NCBI RefSeq assembly: GCF_900116715.1
Contig: NZ_FPBM01000004.1
Coordinates: 62,001 to 126,000 of the forward strand
DNA from: Polaromonas sp. YR568
Lineage (GTDB): Bacteria > Pseudomonadota > Gammaproteobacteria > Burkholderiales > Burkholderiaceae_C
Reading direction: 5' to 3'
Length of the DNA: 64,000 bases
The notes beneath the pieces were generated by a model, which was not told the origin of the DNA, did not search any database, and saw nothing but the letters and a program-made list of their open reading frames with translations. Below, piece by piece: positions 46,210 through 54,904 of this stretch; positions within the stretch are counted from its first letter, which is position 1; each line of letters starts with the position of its first letter. Position numbers and translations under genes: made by a program.

Positions 46210-47616
46210 TCACTGCGGCGGCTCACGGTACTCCACATACGCGCGGCCACGAACGTCCTGCGCCCACAGCGCATAGGCTTCGTTCTGCTTTTTCTCGCGC
46301 AGCGCATTACGCGCGATCTCACGTTGGTCTTTTTGCGAGAGCTGGGTCTCACGGCGCTCAAGCACCTGAATCAGGTGCACGCCAAACCGGGACACCACAG
46401 GATCGGATACCTGGTTGGGCGCCAGGCCGTTCATGACTGTTTCGAATTCGGGCACAAACACGCCGGGGCTCACCCAGCCCAGGTCACCGCCTTCTTTGGC
46501 CGATCCGTCTTCACTGATCTCGCGGGCCGTAGCTGCAAAATCGGCTTGCCCGGCCTGAATGCGCTTTTTGACCTCGGCCAGTTTTTCGATCGCAGCAGCT
46601 TCAGTCAACCTGGCATTCAGACGCAACAGGATGTGCCTGGAGTGCGTCTGCGTCACGAGCGCACTGGGCATGCCGGCTTGCCGCTTTTCAATTACCTTCA
46701 GGATGTGGAATCCGGCGCCGCTTCGCACGGGGCCGGCCAGGCCACCGGCCTGCAAACTCTGGGTTGCATCCACAAAAAGCTGAGGATAACGGTCCACACT
46801 GCGCAGGCCCATCAAACCGCCGGCAGCACGGGTGGGAGACGCAGAGAATTCGGCCGCCAGGGCTGTGAAGTCGGTGCCGCTGCGCGCGCGGTCGACCACC
46901 TGCTGGGCCCTGGCCTGCAGCGCGGCGACTTGTTCCGGCGTAGCGTTCTCGGGCACCGCCACCAGAATCTCGGCCAGATTGAGCGCAACCGGCGATGCAT
47001 CGGCGCTGGCGCCGCCCTGGTCACGCAGGAACTGGTCTATCTCCTGGTCCGTCACAACAACCTTCGAATCCACTTCACGCGCGCGCAGGCGGCCGACCAG
47101 CAGTTCGTCGCGCACTTCAGAGCGGAACTGGGCGTAGTCGACGCCGTCCGCCCTCAAGCGGCTGCGCAACTCGTCCACCGTGACCTGGTTCTGGCTGGCC
47201 ACCGTCTGGACTGCGGCGTCGATGGCGTTTTCTTCAATCCGGATACCGGAGGCGGTTGCCATCTGCAATTGCGCCTTGTCGCTGATCATGCGCTCCAGCA
47301 GTTGCTTGACCAGCTCGCTGCGCGGCGGCATGGCTGCCCCTTGCTGGGCGATCTGTTGCTCGGTACGAATCACCTTGAGGCGGACTTCGCTGTTGGTAAT
47401 GGGTTCGGAATTCACCACCGCGACGATGAAGTCGGCCTGGCGTTGTGCCGTGCCCTGGGCCGGCCGCGTGATCGGGTCCGAAAAACGCAGGGGGGCGGAG
47501 GGCCTGAGGCCCTGGGCCTGCGCTCCCGCCGTCAACAGAATCGAGAGCGCCAGCGTCATTGCAGCGGCTGGTGCAAAGCCCGAAAAGAATTCTGGGGAAA
47601 AACGGGTATTAGTCAT
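46210..47616 (-). CDS. surA: Periplasmic chaperone SurA (peptidyl-prolyl isomerase)
   Basis: A 468-residue periplasmic chaperone for outer-membrane proteins. A signal peptide ends near AGAQAQG. The SurA N-terminal domain (VAVVNSEPITNSEV) and two parvulin domains follow; the second holds SRHILLRLN and GGDLGWVSPGVFVPEFE. The ATG at 47616 overlaps the lptD stop by eight bases, which decides the start over ATGs further upstream inside lptD. It helps fold LptD, whose gene it follows. Confidence 0.95.
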   Translation of the reverse strand: MTNTRFSPEFFSGFAPAAAMTLALSILLTAGAQAQGLRPSAPLRFSDPITRPAQGTAQRQADFIVAVVNSEPITNSEVRLKVIRTEQQIAQQGAAMPPRSELVKQLLERMISDKAQLQMATASGIRIEENAIDAAVQTVASQNQVTVDELRSRLRADGVDYAQFRSEVRDELLVGRLRAREVDSKVVVTDQEIDQFLRDQGGASADASPVALNLAEILVAVPENATPEQVAALQARAQQVVDRARSGTDFTALAAEFSASPTRAAGGLMGLRSVDRYPQLFVDATQSLQAGGLAGPVRSGAGFHILKVIEKRQAGMPSALVTQTHSRHILLRLNARLTEAAAIEKLAEVKKRIQAGQADFAATAREISEDGSAKEGGDLGWVSPGVFVPEFETVMNGLAPNQVSDPVVSRFGVHLIQVLERRETQLSQKDQREIARNALREKKQNEAYALWAQDVRGRAYVEYREPPQ

Positions 47617-50059
47617 AAGTGGTAAAGCGGCTTGGAGCATCGATTTTCTCACGCAGGTACTGGTAGCGCGGAACATTTGACTTGAGGGTTTCCAGGGGGT
47701 TGGCGCCGATGCGGGAGAAGCCTACCAGCTCCAGCTGGAACATGATCCGCGTGTCCGACGTGCCCGTGCCGGTCTGTGAGCGCTGCAGCACGACCCGGCC
47801 GATCCAGCAGCAGCCGTCGTATTCGACGCCGACGATCGAGTCGACAAGCCGCTTGTCCAGCACGCTGTAGTTGAGCCGGCCGACAGCGTAATAGCGCCCC
47901 GCGCCCTGGCCCTGTCCGGCGCCCAGGTCTTTGCCCTTGTCGCCCCACAAATCATTGATGGGCCATTGCCAGCCCACGTCGATTTGCTCGCTGACGTTGC
48001 GCTGGCGGCGGAATGCGGCGCTGATGACGCGGTAATTGCCGGGGTTGTAGCGCACGCCGATGGACGCCCGCTCGGACTGCCTGGTTTTCGGGTTGTACTG
48101 CACCGTGCTGTCAAAAGACCATTGCGGCACCCAATTGATCGACGCGCCGACCAGCAGATCGCTGATGCGGTCGGTGACCGGCAGCGCACCCGGCAGCGTG
48201 ACCCGCTGGTCTTCAAACCGCAGGCGCTGTGCAACCCCGACACGCATGGCCTCGGCGCCGGTGGCGGGATCCAGCAAACGGGACGTCACGCCCAGCGTCA
48301 GCAGATTCGCGTCTGAAATCCGGTCGTTGCCGACAAAAGCGTTCTCGGTGAACACCGTCGCAAAGTTGAAGTCGTTGATGCCCGAATCGTAGTTGGGCAA
48401 GAGGCTCTGGTCGCGGTAGGGCGTGCGCACGTAAAAGGCCCGCGGCTCCAGCGTTTGCGTAAAGCTGCGGCCCAGGAAGCTGGCATTGCGCTCAAACTGC
48501 AGGCCGCTGTCCAGGCTGAAGGTCGGCACGACGCGCGACGCGGTTTTCGAGCCATTGGGCAGCATCGAATCAAACTGGTAGCTTGTGGCATGCAGCTGTA
48601 TCTTGGGCGTGATGAATCCCGAAGACGACAGCCAGGGCCGGCTGACCTGCCACCTGGTGAATGCGCGGTTGCTGTTGGGCTGGTTGGTCAGGCTGCTGTC
48701 CGCCGAAAAACGTGTGTAGTCGCCCTCGATAGACCAGTCAAAGCCATTGCCCAGGCGCCCCAGGGGCGCATCCACCCGCGAATAGGTCGCCGTGAACTGC
48801 GGGAGACGGTCATACGGCGGGACGATAGGAGAAGTCACATCCTGCAGGGTTTGCCACTTCAGCGTCCGCATGGTAGTGGCCAGATAACCCTGGCTCCAGG
48901 AAACGGTGGCGTCCTGGGACAACAGCCGCTGGGTGGTTGAACCGGAACGGGCCGGGAAGTCACGCCAGTAATCGTTGTCACTGACCCGGTTCAGGTTCAG
49001 ATTGAGCCCCAGGGAGCCAATGGAAGACAGGCCGGTATTGATGGTGCCGGAATGCTGGTAGGCATAAGACCAGCGGTCCCGGTCACGCAGCTTGTCGCCC
49101 GGGAGGTAGTTGGCACGCACCTCGCCCCTGTAGCTGGGCTCCAGGTAGCGGAACTCGCCCGCCAGGTCCAGGCCGCGCTTGCTGAGGATCGCGGGGGAAA
49201 ACGTCGCATCCCGGTTGGGCGCGATGTCAAAGTAATAGGGCTGGCGAAACTCAAAACCGTTGGTCGACCCCATGCTCACGGTCGGCGGCAGCAAACCCGA
49301 CTTGCGCTTGTCGCTCAGGGGAAAGCTGAACTTGGGAAAGGCAAGGATAGGCACTTCCTTGAAGCGGACGACCGCCCCCCTGGCCACACCGACCTCACTG
49401 TCGAAGTCGAACTCGAAGCTGTCGGCGCGCAGTATCCAGGCAGGCTTCCAGCTCTCCTCGTCGTCACGCTCACACGTGGTGTAGGTGGCGGTGCGGGCCG
49501 TCAGGTGGTTCTCGTCGAGGAAGTCCACGCGCTCGGCCCGGCCGTTGCCGCCGTTGCTCAGGAAGCGGTAGCCGGGCGTGGTGAAGAAGCCTTCAAACCT
49601 GTCGAGCTTGATTTCCAGCTCAGGGCCTTCAAACCGGTTGCCGGCCCGGTTGATGCGGACGTTGCCGCGGCTTTTCACCTGGTCGTCGGGCTGGTAATAC
49701 TCGATGCGGTCTGCGCGGATGGAGGTCGCGCCGCGGCGCAGTTCAGCGTTGCCGTCGATCAGGGTGTCCAGATCGGGCCGGCCCGACACGCGGTCGCCAT
49801 ACACAAACGTCGGACCCCGGTCTTGCGGGTCGTTGGAGACTTCTTCGGCCAGCTGGGCCGAAGACTTCAGTTTTAACGCGCTATCGGTCTGCGCCATCTC
49901 GGCCGGCGTGGCGGCTTTGGCCGCACGTGCCGGCGCCGGCGCAGTCTGGGCGTGCGCCGTCCCGGCAGCGGCCATTCCCAGCGTGGCGCAAACCATCAGC
50001 CTGGAGACAGCGTTCGCTATCGGGGAGAGAATAAAAGGCGAGGGGGATGCGCGGCGCAT
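47609..50059 (-). CDS. lptD: LPS-assembly outer-membrane protein LptD
   Basis: An 816-residue outer-membrane protein that inserts lipopolysaccharide into the outer leaflet. The signal peptide ends at AHAQ. The N-terminal LptA-like domain (DTLIDGNAELRRGATSIRAD) is followed by a large beta-barrel. Cysteines occur in TYTTCERDDEE and in the adjacent pair YDGCCWIG, matching the disulfide positions of E. coli LptD, but I see no cysteine near the mature N terminus, so one of the two E. coli disulfides seems absent. It diverges from amgK. Confidence 0.95.
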   Translation of the reverse strand: MRRASPSPFILSPIANAVSRLMVCATLGMAAAGTAHAQTAPAPARAAKAATPAEMAQTDSALKLKSSAQLAEEVSNDPQDRGPTFVYGDRVSGRPDLDTLIDGNAELRRGATSIRADRIEYYQPDDQVKSRGNVRINRAGNRFEGPELEIKLDRFEGFFTTPGYRFLSNGGNGRAERVDFLDENHLTARTATYTTCERDDEESWKPAWILRADSFEFDFDSEVGVARGAVVRFKEVPILAFPKFSFPLSDKRKSGLLPPTVSMGSTNGFEFRQPYYFDIAPNRDATFSPAILSKRGLDLAGEFRYLEPSYRGEVRANYLPGDKLRDRDRWSYAYQHSGTINTGLSSIGSLGLNLNLNRVSDNDYWRDFPARSGSTTQRLLSQDATVSWSQGYLATTMRTLKWQTLQDVTSPIVPPYDRLPQFTATYSRVDAPLGRLGNGFDWSIEGDYTRFSADSSLTNQPNSNRAFTRWQVSRPWLSSSGFITPKIQLHATSYQFDSMLPNGSKTASRVVPTFSLDSGLQFERNASFLGRSFTQTLEPRAFYVRTPYRDQSLLPNYDSGINDFNFATVFTENAFVGNDRISDANLLTLGVTSRLLDPATGAEAMRVGVAQRLRFEDQRVTLPGALPVTDRISDLLVGASINWVPQWSFDSTVQYNPKTRQSERASIGVRYNPGNYRVISAAFRRQRNVSEQIDVGWQWPINDLWGDKGKDLGAGQGQGAGRYYAVGRLNYSVLDKRLVDSIVGVEYDGCCWIGRVVLQRSQTGTGTSDTRIMFQLELVGFSRIGANPLETLKSNVPRYQYLREKIDAPSRFTTYD

Positions 50060-50060
50060 C

Positions 50061-50100
50061 GTTTATGTGAGATAAACCCGTTTGTAAAATCAGGCCTGAT
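50061..50100. promoter_or_regulatory. Two dyads between lptD and amgK
   Basis: GTTTAT-GTGAG-ATAAAC (50061-50077) starts two bases before the lptD start codon, and the perfect palindrome ATCAGGCCTGAT (50089-50100) follows. Both lie in the 117-bp gap between the divergent lptD and amgK genes. They may be operator sites or elements of overlapping promoters; no specific regulator is recognised. Confidence 0.35.
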
Positions 50101-50176
50101 TATCCATGACCCTCCACATCCTCCCCGCGCCGCCAGACCAGGGCGTCATCGCAGGGCGGCCAAAGGCCTCGCAAAC

Positions 50177-51283
50177 ATGAATCTCCCTCCCATTGCCTGG
50201 GCCGACGCCGCCCGTGCCGGCGCCTTCGGCAACTGGCTGGCGGCCGCCGCCAGCCAGCACCACCTGCAAGCCGATACCCTCAGGCCGGCTTCCGCCGACG
50301 CCAGCTTTCGCCGCTACTTCAGGGTCGACGCCGTAGCGGGCGATGCAAGTTATATCGTGATGGACGCGCCGCCCGCGAAGGAAGATTGCAAACCCTTCGT
50401 CAAGGTGGCCGGCCTGATGGCAGACGCCGGCTTGATCGCCCCGCGCGTGCTGGCATGGGATGAACCGCTGGGTTTCATGCTGCTGAGCGACCTGGGTGCG
50501 CAGACCATGATGGAAGCCATCGCCCCGCCCGCCGAAGTCGACGCGATTGCCAGCCCGACCCCTGCGCACTACGACTTGTATGTGAATGCGGTGGACGCCC
50601 TGGTGCGCTGGCAGCTCGCCTCGCAGCCCGGCGTGCTGCCTCCCTACGACGATGCCTTGCTGTCGCGCGAGCTGGCGCTCTTTCCGGACTGGTATGTCGC
50701 CAAACACCGCGGCATCGCGCTGGACACCGGGCTTCAGGACAAGCTGAACGTCATCTTCGAACAAATCAAGGCCAGCAACCTGAACTCGCTCGATGGCGCA
50801 CGGGTGTTTGTGCACCGCGACTTCATGCCGCGCAATCTGATGATTCCAAATGCAGCGGCGGCCGCTCAGGCGGATGCGCCGCCACTCGGCGTGCTCGACT
50901 TCCAGGACGCGGTCTACGGCCCCATCACCTATGACATCGCCAGCCTGATGCGCGATGCCTTCCTGACCTGGGAAGAGGATTTTGTGCTGGACATCACCGT
51001 GCGCTACTGGCAAAAGGCCCGCAAGGCGGGCCTTCCCGTAGGCGACGATTTTGGCGAGTTCTACCGCGCCGTCGAGTGGATGGGCTTGCAGCGCCACCTC
51101 AAGATCCTCGGTATTTTTGCGCGGCTCACGCTGCGCGACGGCAAGCCCAAGTACCTGGCCGATACGCCCCGCTTCATCAAATACGCCCGCAACACCGCCG
51201 CGCGCTACCGCCAGCTCGGGCCGCTGATGGTGCTGCTGGACGAGATTGAAGGCAATGAAACCCGCGTGGGCTACACTTTCTGA
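50177..51283 (+). CDS. amgK: N-acetylmuramate/N-acetylglucosamine kinase
   Basis: A 368-residue aminoglycoside-phosphotransferase-fold kinase. It has the N-terminal DASFRRYFRV, the catalytic loop VFVHRDFMPRNLM (Asp and Asn) and the metal-binding LGVLDFQDAVYGP. AmgK phosphorylates the anomeric position of MurNAc in cell-wall recycling, feeding MurU, which is encoded at 7448. The gene diverges from lptD as in related genomes. The ATG at 50177 gives the family start; the frame is open far upstream only because it overlaps lptD. Confidence 0.9.
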   Translation: MNLPPIAWADAARAGAFGNWLAAAASQHHLQADTLRPASADASFRRYFRVDAVAGDASYIVMDAPPAKEDCKPFVKVAGLMADAGLIAPRVLAWDEPLGFMLLSDLGAQTMMEAIAPPAEVDAIASPTPAHYDLYVNAVDALVRWQLASQPGVLPPYDDALLSRELALFPDWYVAKHRGIALDTGLQDKLNVIFEQIKASNLNSLDGARVFVHRDFMPRNLMIPNAAAAAQADAPPLGVLDFQDAVYGPITYDIASLMRDAFLTWEEDFVLDITVRYWQKARKAGLPVGDDFGEFYRAVEWMGLQRHLKILGIFARLTLRDGKPKYLADTPRFIKYARNTAARYRQLGPLMVLLDEIEGNETRVGYTF

Positions 51284-51383
51284 TGCCAAATAGGGCGTTT
51301 AGCCTTATCAGGATTGCGCAAGTAGCTCTTGTTTTTATAGCAACACGCCTTTCCCATACTTCACCCACACCCAGGCCAACTTC

Positions 51384-52145
51384 GTGACCGCCCGCTTCTA
51401 CGCCGACATCGCCCTGTCGCCCGGCACTTCCGTCAGCCTGCCCGCGCATGCGGCGCGCCATGTGCAGGTCTTGCGCATGCAGCCCGGCGACGCCCTCACG
51501 CTGTTCAACGGCCGGGGAGACGGCCAGCCCGGCAGCGAAGGTGAATTCGCCGCCACCGTTGAGCGCATGGGCCGCAGCGAGGTTGACGTCATGGTCGGCG
51601 CCTACACCGCCACGACGCGTGAGGCCAGCCGCGCGGTGCACCTGGCCGTCGGCATGCCCGCCAATGAGCGCATGGACTGGCTGATCGAAAAGGCCGCCGA
51701 GCTGGGCGTGGCCAGCATCCAGCCCCTGATGTGCGAGCGCAGCGTGCTGCGCGTCAAGGGCGAACGGGCCGACAAAAAACTGGCGCACTGGCGCGGCGTT
51801 GCCATCGCGGCCTGTGAGCAATGCGGCCGCAGCCGCGTGCCGCTCATTCACGACGCCGCCAACCTGGCCGACTGGCTCAAAGGCGCAGGGCAGGGCACGG
51901 CTGACGGCGGCGCCCGGCTGCTGCTGTCGCTGCAAGGCGGTACGCGGCCATTGGCTGAAGCAGTCGCGGCAGCCGGCGGCGGTGCGCTGACCTTCCTGAG
52001 CGGCCCCGAGGGCGGCCTCGGCCCCGCCGAGGAAGCCGCGGCCATCGCCAGCGGTTTTACGCCCGTGACCCTGGGCCCGCGCGTGCTGCGCGCTGAAACC
52101 GCGCCGCTGGCCTGCCTGTCGTTTCTGGCATTGGCCTCTGTCTAA
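51384..52145 (+). CDS. rsmE: 16S rRNA m3U1498 methyltransferase
   Basis: A 253-residue SPOUT methyltransferase that methylates U1498 of 16S rRNA. A PUA-like N-terminal domain (HAARHVQVLRMQPGDALTLF) is followed by the knotted domain with TFLSGPEGGLGPAEE and VTLGPRVLRAETAPLA. The start is a GTG at 51384, giving MTARFYADIAL as in relatives. The 100-bp gap before it contains an AT-rich stretch that may be its promoter. Confidence 0.95.
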   Translation: MTARFYADIALSPGTSVSLPAHAARHVQVLRMQPGDALTLFNGRGDGQPGSEGEFAATVERMGRSEVDVMVGAYTATTREASRAVHLAVGMPANERMDWLIEKAAELGVASIQPLMCERSVLRVKGERADKKLAHWRGVAIAACEQCGRSRVPLIHDAANLADWLKGAGQGTADGGARLLLSLQGGTRPLAEAVAAAGGGALTFLSGPEGGLGPAEEAAAIASGFTPVTLGPRVLRAETAPLACLSFLALASV

Positions 52146-52176
52146 CGAACGGGATGCACCTGATGCAGCAGCAGCC

Positions 52177-53346
52177 ATGAACCGCAACCTCTGGCTGCTG
52201 GCCATCTGCCAGGGCCTCTTTCTCACCAACAACGTCACCTTTATCGCCATCAACGGCCTGGTCGGCCTGAACCTGGCGCCGCTGGGCTGGATGGCGACTT
52301 TGCCCGTGATGGGCTATGTGGTGGGCGGGGCGCTCTCCACGGCCGTGGTGGCGCGCACGCAAGCGCGCTTCGGGCGCAAGATATCCTTCCAGATGGGCCT
52401 GATGGTGGCTGTCGCCTCGGCCCTGCTGTGCTGCTATGCGGCTTACAGCAGGAACTTCTGGCTGCTGGTGACCGCCACGGTGGTGGCGGGCTATTACAGC
52501 GCCAATGCCCAGCTTTACCGGTTTGCCGCGGCCGAACTCGCCCTGCCGGCGTTTCGTGAAAAAGCCATTTCCCTCGTGATGGCGGGCGGCCTGCTGGGCG
52601 CCGTCGCCGGGCCCAATCTGGCGGCGCGCACACAAAGCCTGACTGAAGTGCCCTTTGCGGGTGCCTACCTCGCGCTGGCCGGTGTGGCGCTGCTGTCCAT
52701 GGCGCTGCTGGCCTTCATTGAATTTCCGCCACCGCCCGAAGCACATACCGCCCGCGGAGGCCGGCCCCTTGGCGAAATCATGCGGCAGCCGGTCTTCATC
52801 GTGGCCGCGGCCGCCGGCGCGCTGGGCTTTGGCGTGATGAACCTGCTGATGGCGGCCACGCCGATTGCCATGCAGGTCTGCGGGCTGCCGTTTTCCAGCG
52901 TCGCGCTGGTGCTGGAGTGGCATGTGATCGGCATGTTCGCGCCGGGTTTTTTCACCGGCCACCTGATACGGCGCTTCGGCACCTTGCCCATCATGGCGGT
53001 GGGATTGGCGCTCAATGTGCTGTGCGTGCTGATTGCGCTGTCGGGCGTGGAGCTGAAAGAATTTCTCATCGCGCTTTTTGTGCTGGGCCTGGGCTGGAAT
53101 TTTCTTTTCACCGGCGCCACCACGCTGGCGCTCACCGCCTACCGCCCGGAAGAAAAAGACAAGGCGCAGGGTGCGCTCAATTTCTGCATTTTTGCCGTGC
53201 TGGCGGTGTCTTCGCTGGCCTCCGGCGTATTAGTGACCACGCAAGGTTGGGCGCTGCTCAACCTGGGTTCACTGCTGCCGCTGGGGCTTACCGCGGCGGC
53301 GCTGGCCTGGCTTGCACTCGGACAACGCAAGGGCCAGAATGCCTGA
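52177..53346 (+). CDS. MFS transporter of unknown substrate
   Basis: A 389-residue inner-membrane protein with about 12 hydrophobic segments. The loop ARTQARFGRKISFQMGL corresponds to the MFS motif between TM2 and TM3. The second half starts near residue 200 (LGEIMRQPVFIVAAAAGALG). Homologues are widespread in Burkholderiales but their substrate is unknown. It follows rsmE by 31 bp and may be co-transcribed. Confidence 0.85.
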   Translation: MNRNLWLLAICQGLFLTNNVTFIAINGLVGLNLAPLGWMATLPVMGYVVGGALSTAVVARTQARFGRKISFQMGLMVAVASALLCCYAAYSRNFWLLVTATVVAGYYSANAQLYRFAAAELALPAFREKAISLVMAGGLLGAVAGPNLAARTQSLTEVPFAGAYLALAGVALLSMALLAFIEFPPPPEAHTARGGRPLGEIMRQPVFIVAAAAGALGFGVMNLLMAATPIAMQVCGLPFSSVALVLEWHVIGMFAPGFFTGHLIRRFGTLPIMAVGLALNVLCVLIALSGVELKEFLIALFVLGLGWNFLFTGATTLALTAYRPEEKDKAQGALNFCIFAVLAVSSLASGVLVTTQGWALLNLGSLLPLGLTAAALAWLALGQRKGQNA

Positions 53347-53410
53347 GCCACTTTCGCTTCTAGTGCTCCGCTTCATTCACCACACCTGAACCACACCCGA
53401 GGAGTTTGTC

Positions 53411-53884
53411 ATGGGTTTACTCGATTCCGTATTGGGCAGCGTCCTCAAGAACACGCAGCAACCCGGCGAAGGCGCAGCTGCCGCCGGCGGCCTGGGCGGC
53501 CTCATCGGCATGCTCGCCAGCAATCCGCAGCTGATCCAGATCGTTACCGGCATGCTGGCCAACAACGGCGGGCAGGGCGGCCTTGGCGGCCTGGTCAGCA
53601 AGTTTGAGCAAGCCGGCCTGGGCGATGCCATCAATTCCTGGATAGGCAGCGGGGCCAACCAGCCCGTTTCGGGCGACCAGATCACAAACGCGCTGGGCGC
53701 GGGCACGGTGTCCGACATTGCCGCCAGGCTGGGCGTGGACCCGGCCGACGCCGCCAGCCAGCTGTCCCAGATGCTGCCGGGCCTTATCAACCACCTCACG
53801 CCAGAAGGCCAGGCACCCGCGCAAGGGCTGGGCAACGGCGACGATCTGATGGGAATGCTGGGCGGCCTGCTTCAACCGCGTTGA
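53411..53884 (+). CDS. YidB-like DUF937 protein
   Basis: A 157-residue, Gly/Ala-rich protein starting MGLLDSVLGSVL. It has QGGLGGLVSKFEQAGLGDAI followed by SWIGSGANQPVSGDQI and LSQMLPGLINHLTPEGQ, all hallmarks of the YidB (DUF937) family. There is no signal peptide or membrane segment. The function is unknown; members contain repeated short helices and may bind other proteins. A strong GAGGAG lies before the start. It converges with the hydrolase gene nine bases away. Confidence 0.85.
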   Translation: MGLLDSVLGSVLKNTQQPGEGAAAAGGLGGLIGMLASNPQLIQIVTGMLANNGGQGGLGGLVSKFEQAGLGDAINSWIGSGANQPVSGDQITNALGAGTVSDIAARLGVDPADAASQLSQMLPGLINHLTPEGQAPAQGLGNGDDLMGMLGGLLQPR

Positions 53885-53892
53885 TTCAAAAA

Positions 53893-54834
53893 CTAAAAGC
53901 GGGCGTCCAGCCAGGCTTTGAGCGTGTCAAACACCGGCGTCGAGTCGACTTCGTTGAAGATCTCGTGATAAAGCCCGTCAAAACACCGCGCCGTCACCGT
54001 TCCGGGTTTGACTGCCGCTGAGTTGGCTGCGTTTTCCGCAAAGGCGCGGCTGCCGGCCGGGTTGACGAGCTTGTCCGCGCCGGCATACATCAGCAGCGTG
54101 GGCGTATGCCACTGGGCGGCGGCGGCCACCGTTGCCGGGCCGGCGGTGGCGATGAACTTGCCCAGGCGCGGCGAAATCCTGTTGTGCACCTGCCGATCGG
54201 CCAGGTATTTTCTGACCACCTCCTGATCGTGCGAGATATAGCGCGCGTCCAGGCCGTTGCCCACACACAGGTCGGGCGCCAGCCTGGGCATGAAGCTCAG
54301 CAGAAACTTTTGCAGGGGCCCCAGGCCCGGGTCCAGCGCCGGGGAAGACATGACAAGGCCTTCGACGGGGCGTATGCCGAGCGACACAAAGCGGCTCACA
54401 ACCAGGCCGCCCATGCTGTGGCCCAGCAGGATCAGGGGCAGGTGTGTGGAAGACTCCGGATGCCGCCTGTCCGCATAAGCCGCCTCCAGAAGGCGCATGC
54501 CGCGCAAACGCGTGTCGTCGACCACCTCGGCCAGGTCATCGAGCAGCGCGGTCTCATTGGGCAGCGCGCCACGGGCGCCGCCCGACTCGCCATGGCCGCG
54601 CTGGTCGTAAGCGCGCACGGCGAAGCCCCATTCCATCAGTTGGTGCGCAACGTGGTCATAGCGGCTGGCATGCTCGCCCAGGCCGTGCACCAGCAACACG
54701 ATGGCGCGCGGCGGCGGCGCATATTGGCCCATCTCGTGCGCCCAGGCATCCAGCGGCCACTCGTACAGGGCCAGGTTCTCGCCGTCGCGGGCGGTGAAGG
54801 GCGCTAGGACTGTCGACTGCATGCGGCGGCGCAA
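53893..54834 (-). CDS. Alpha/beta hydrolase, monoacylglycerol-lipase-like
   Basis: A 313-residue serine hydrolase. The oxyanion region is VLLVHGLGEHASRY, the lid-side motif is YDQRGHGESGG, and the nucleophile elbow is GHSMGGLV; the triad Asp and His lie in YAGADKLVNP and FDGLYHEIFNE. This is the lysophospholipase/monoglyceride-lipase group. The ATG at 54822 would give a start more like relatives. It follows the M20 peptidase gene on the same strand, separated by a strong hairpin. Confidence 0.88.
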   Translation of the reverse strand: MRRRMQSTVLAPFTARDGENLALYEWPLDAWAHEMGQYAPPPRAIVLLVHGLGEHASRYDHVAHQLMEWGFAVRAYDQRGHGESGGARGALPNETALLDDLAEVVDDTRLRGMRLLEAAYADRRHPESSTHLPLILLGHSMGGLVVSRFVSLGIRPVEGLVMSSPALDPGLGPLQKFLLSFMPRLAPDLCVGNGLDARYISHDQEVVRKYLADRQVHNRISPRLGKFIATAGPATVAAAAQWHTPTLLMYAGADKLVNPAGSRAFAENAANSAAVKPGTVTARCFDGLYHEIFNEVDSTPVFDTLKAWLDARF

Positions 54835-54857
54835 ACCTGGCCTGGCACAGCTGGGAC

Positions 54858-54899
54858 ATGCACCGCCGGCAAGCCGCGGAGCGAAGAAAGGCGGTGCAT
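54858..54899. terminator. Perfect 10-bp inverted repeat between minus-strand genes
   Basis: ATGCACCGCC (54858-54867) pairs with GGCGGTGCAT (54890-54899) around a 22-base loop. It lies just after the M20 peptidase stop and before the hydrolase start, and no T run follows. It could attenuate transcription or stabilise the upstream message. Confidence 0.5.
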
Positions 54900-54904
54900 C
54901 CGCA

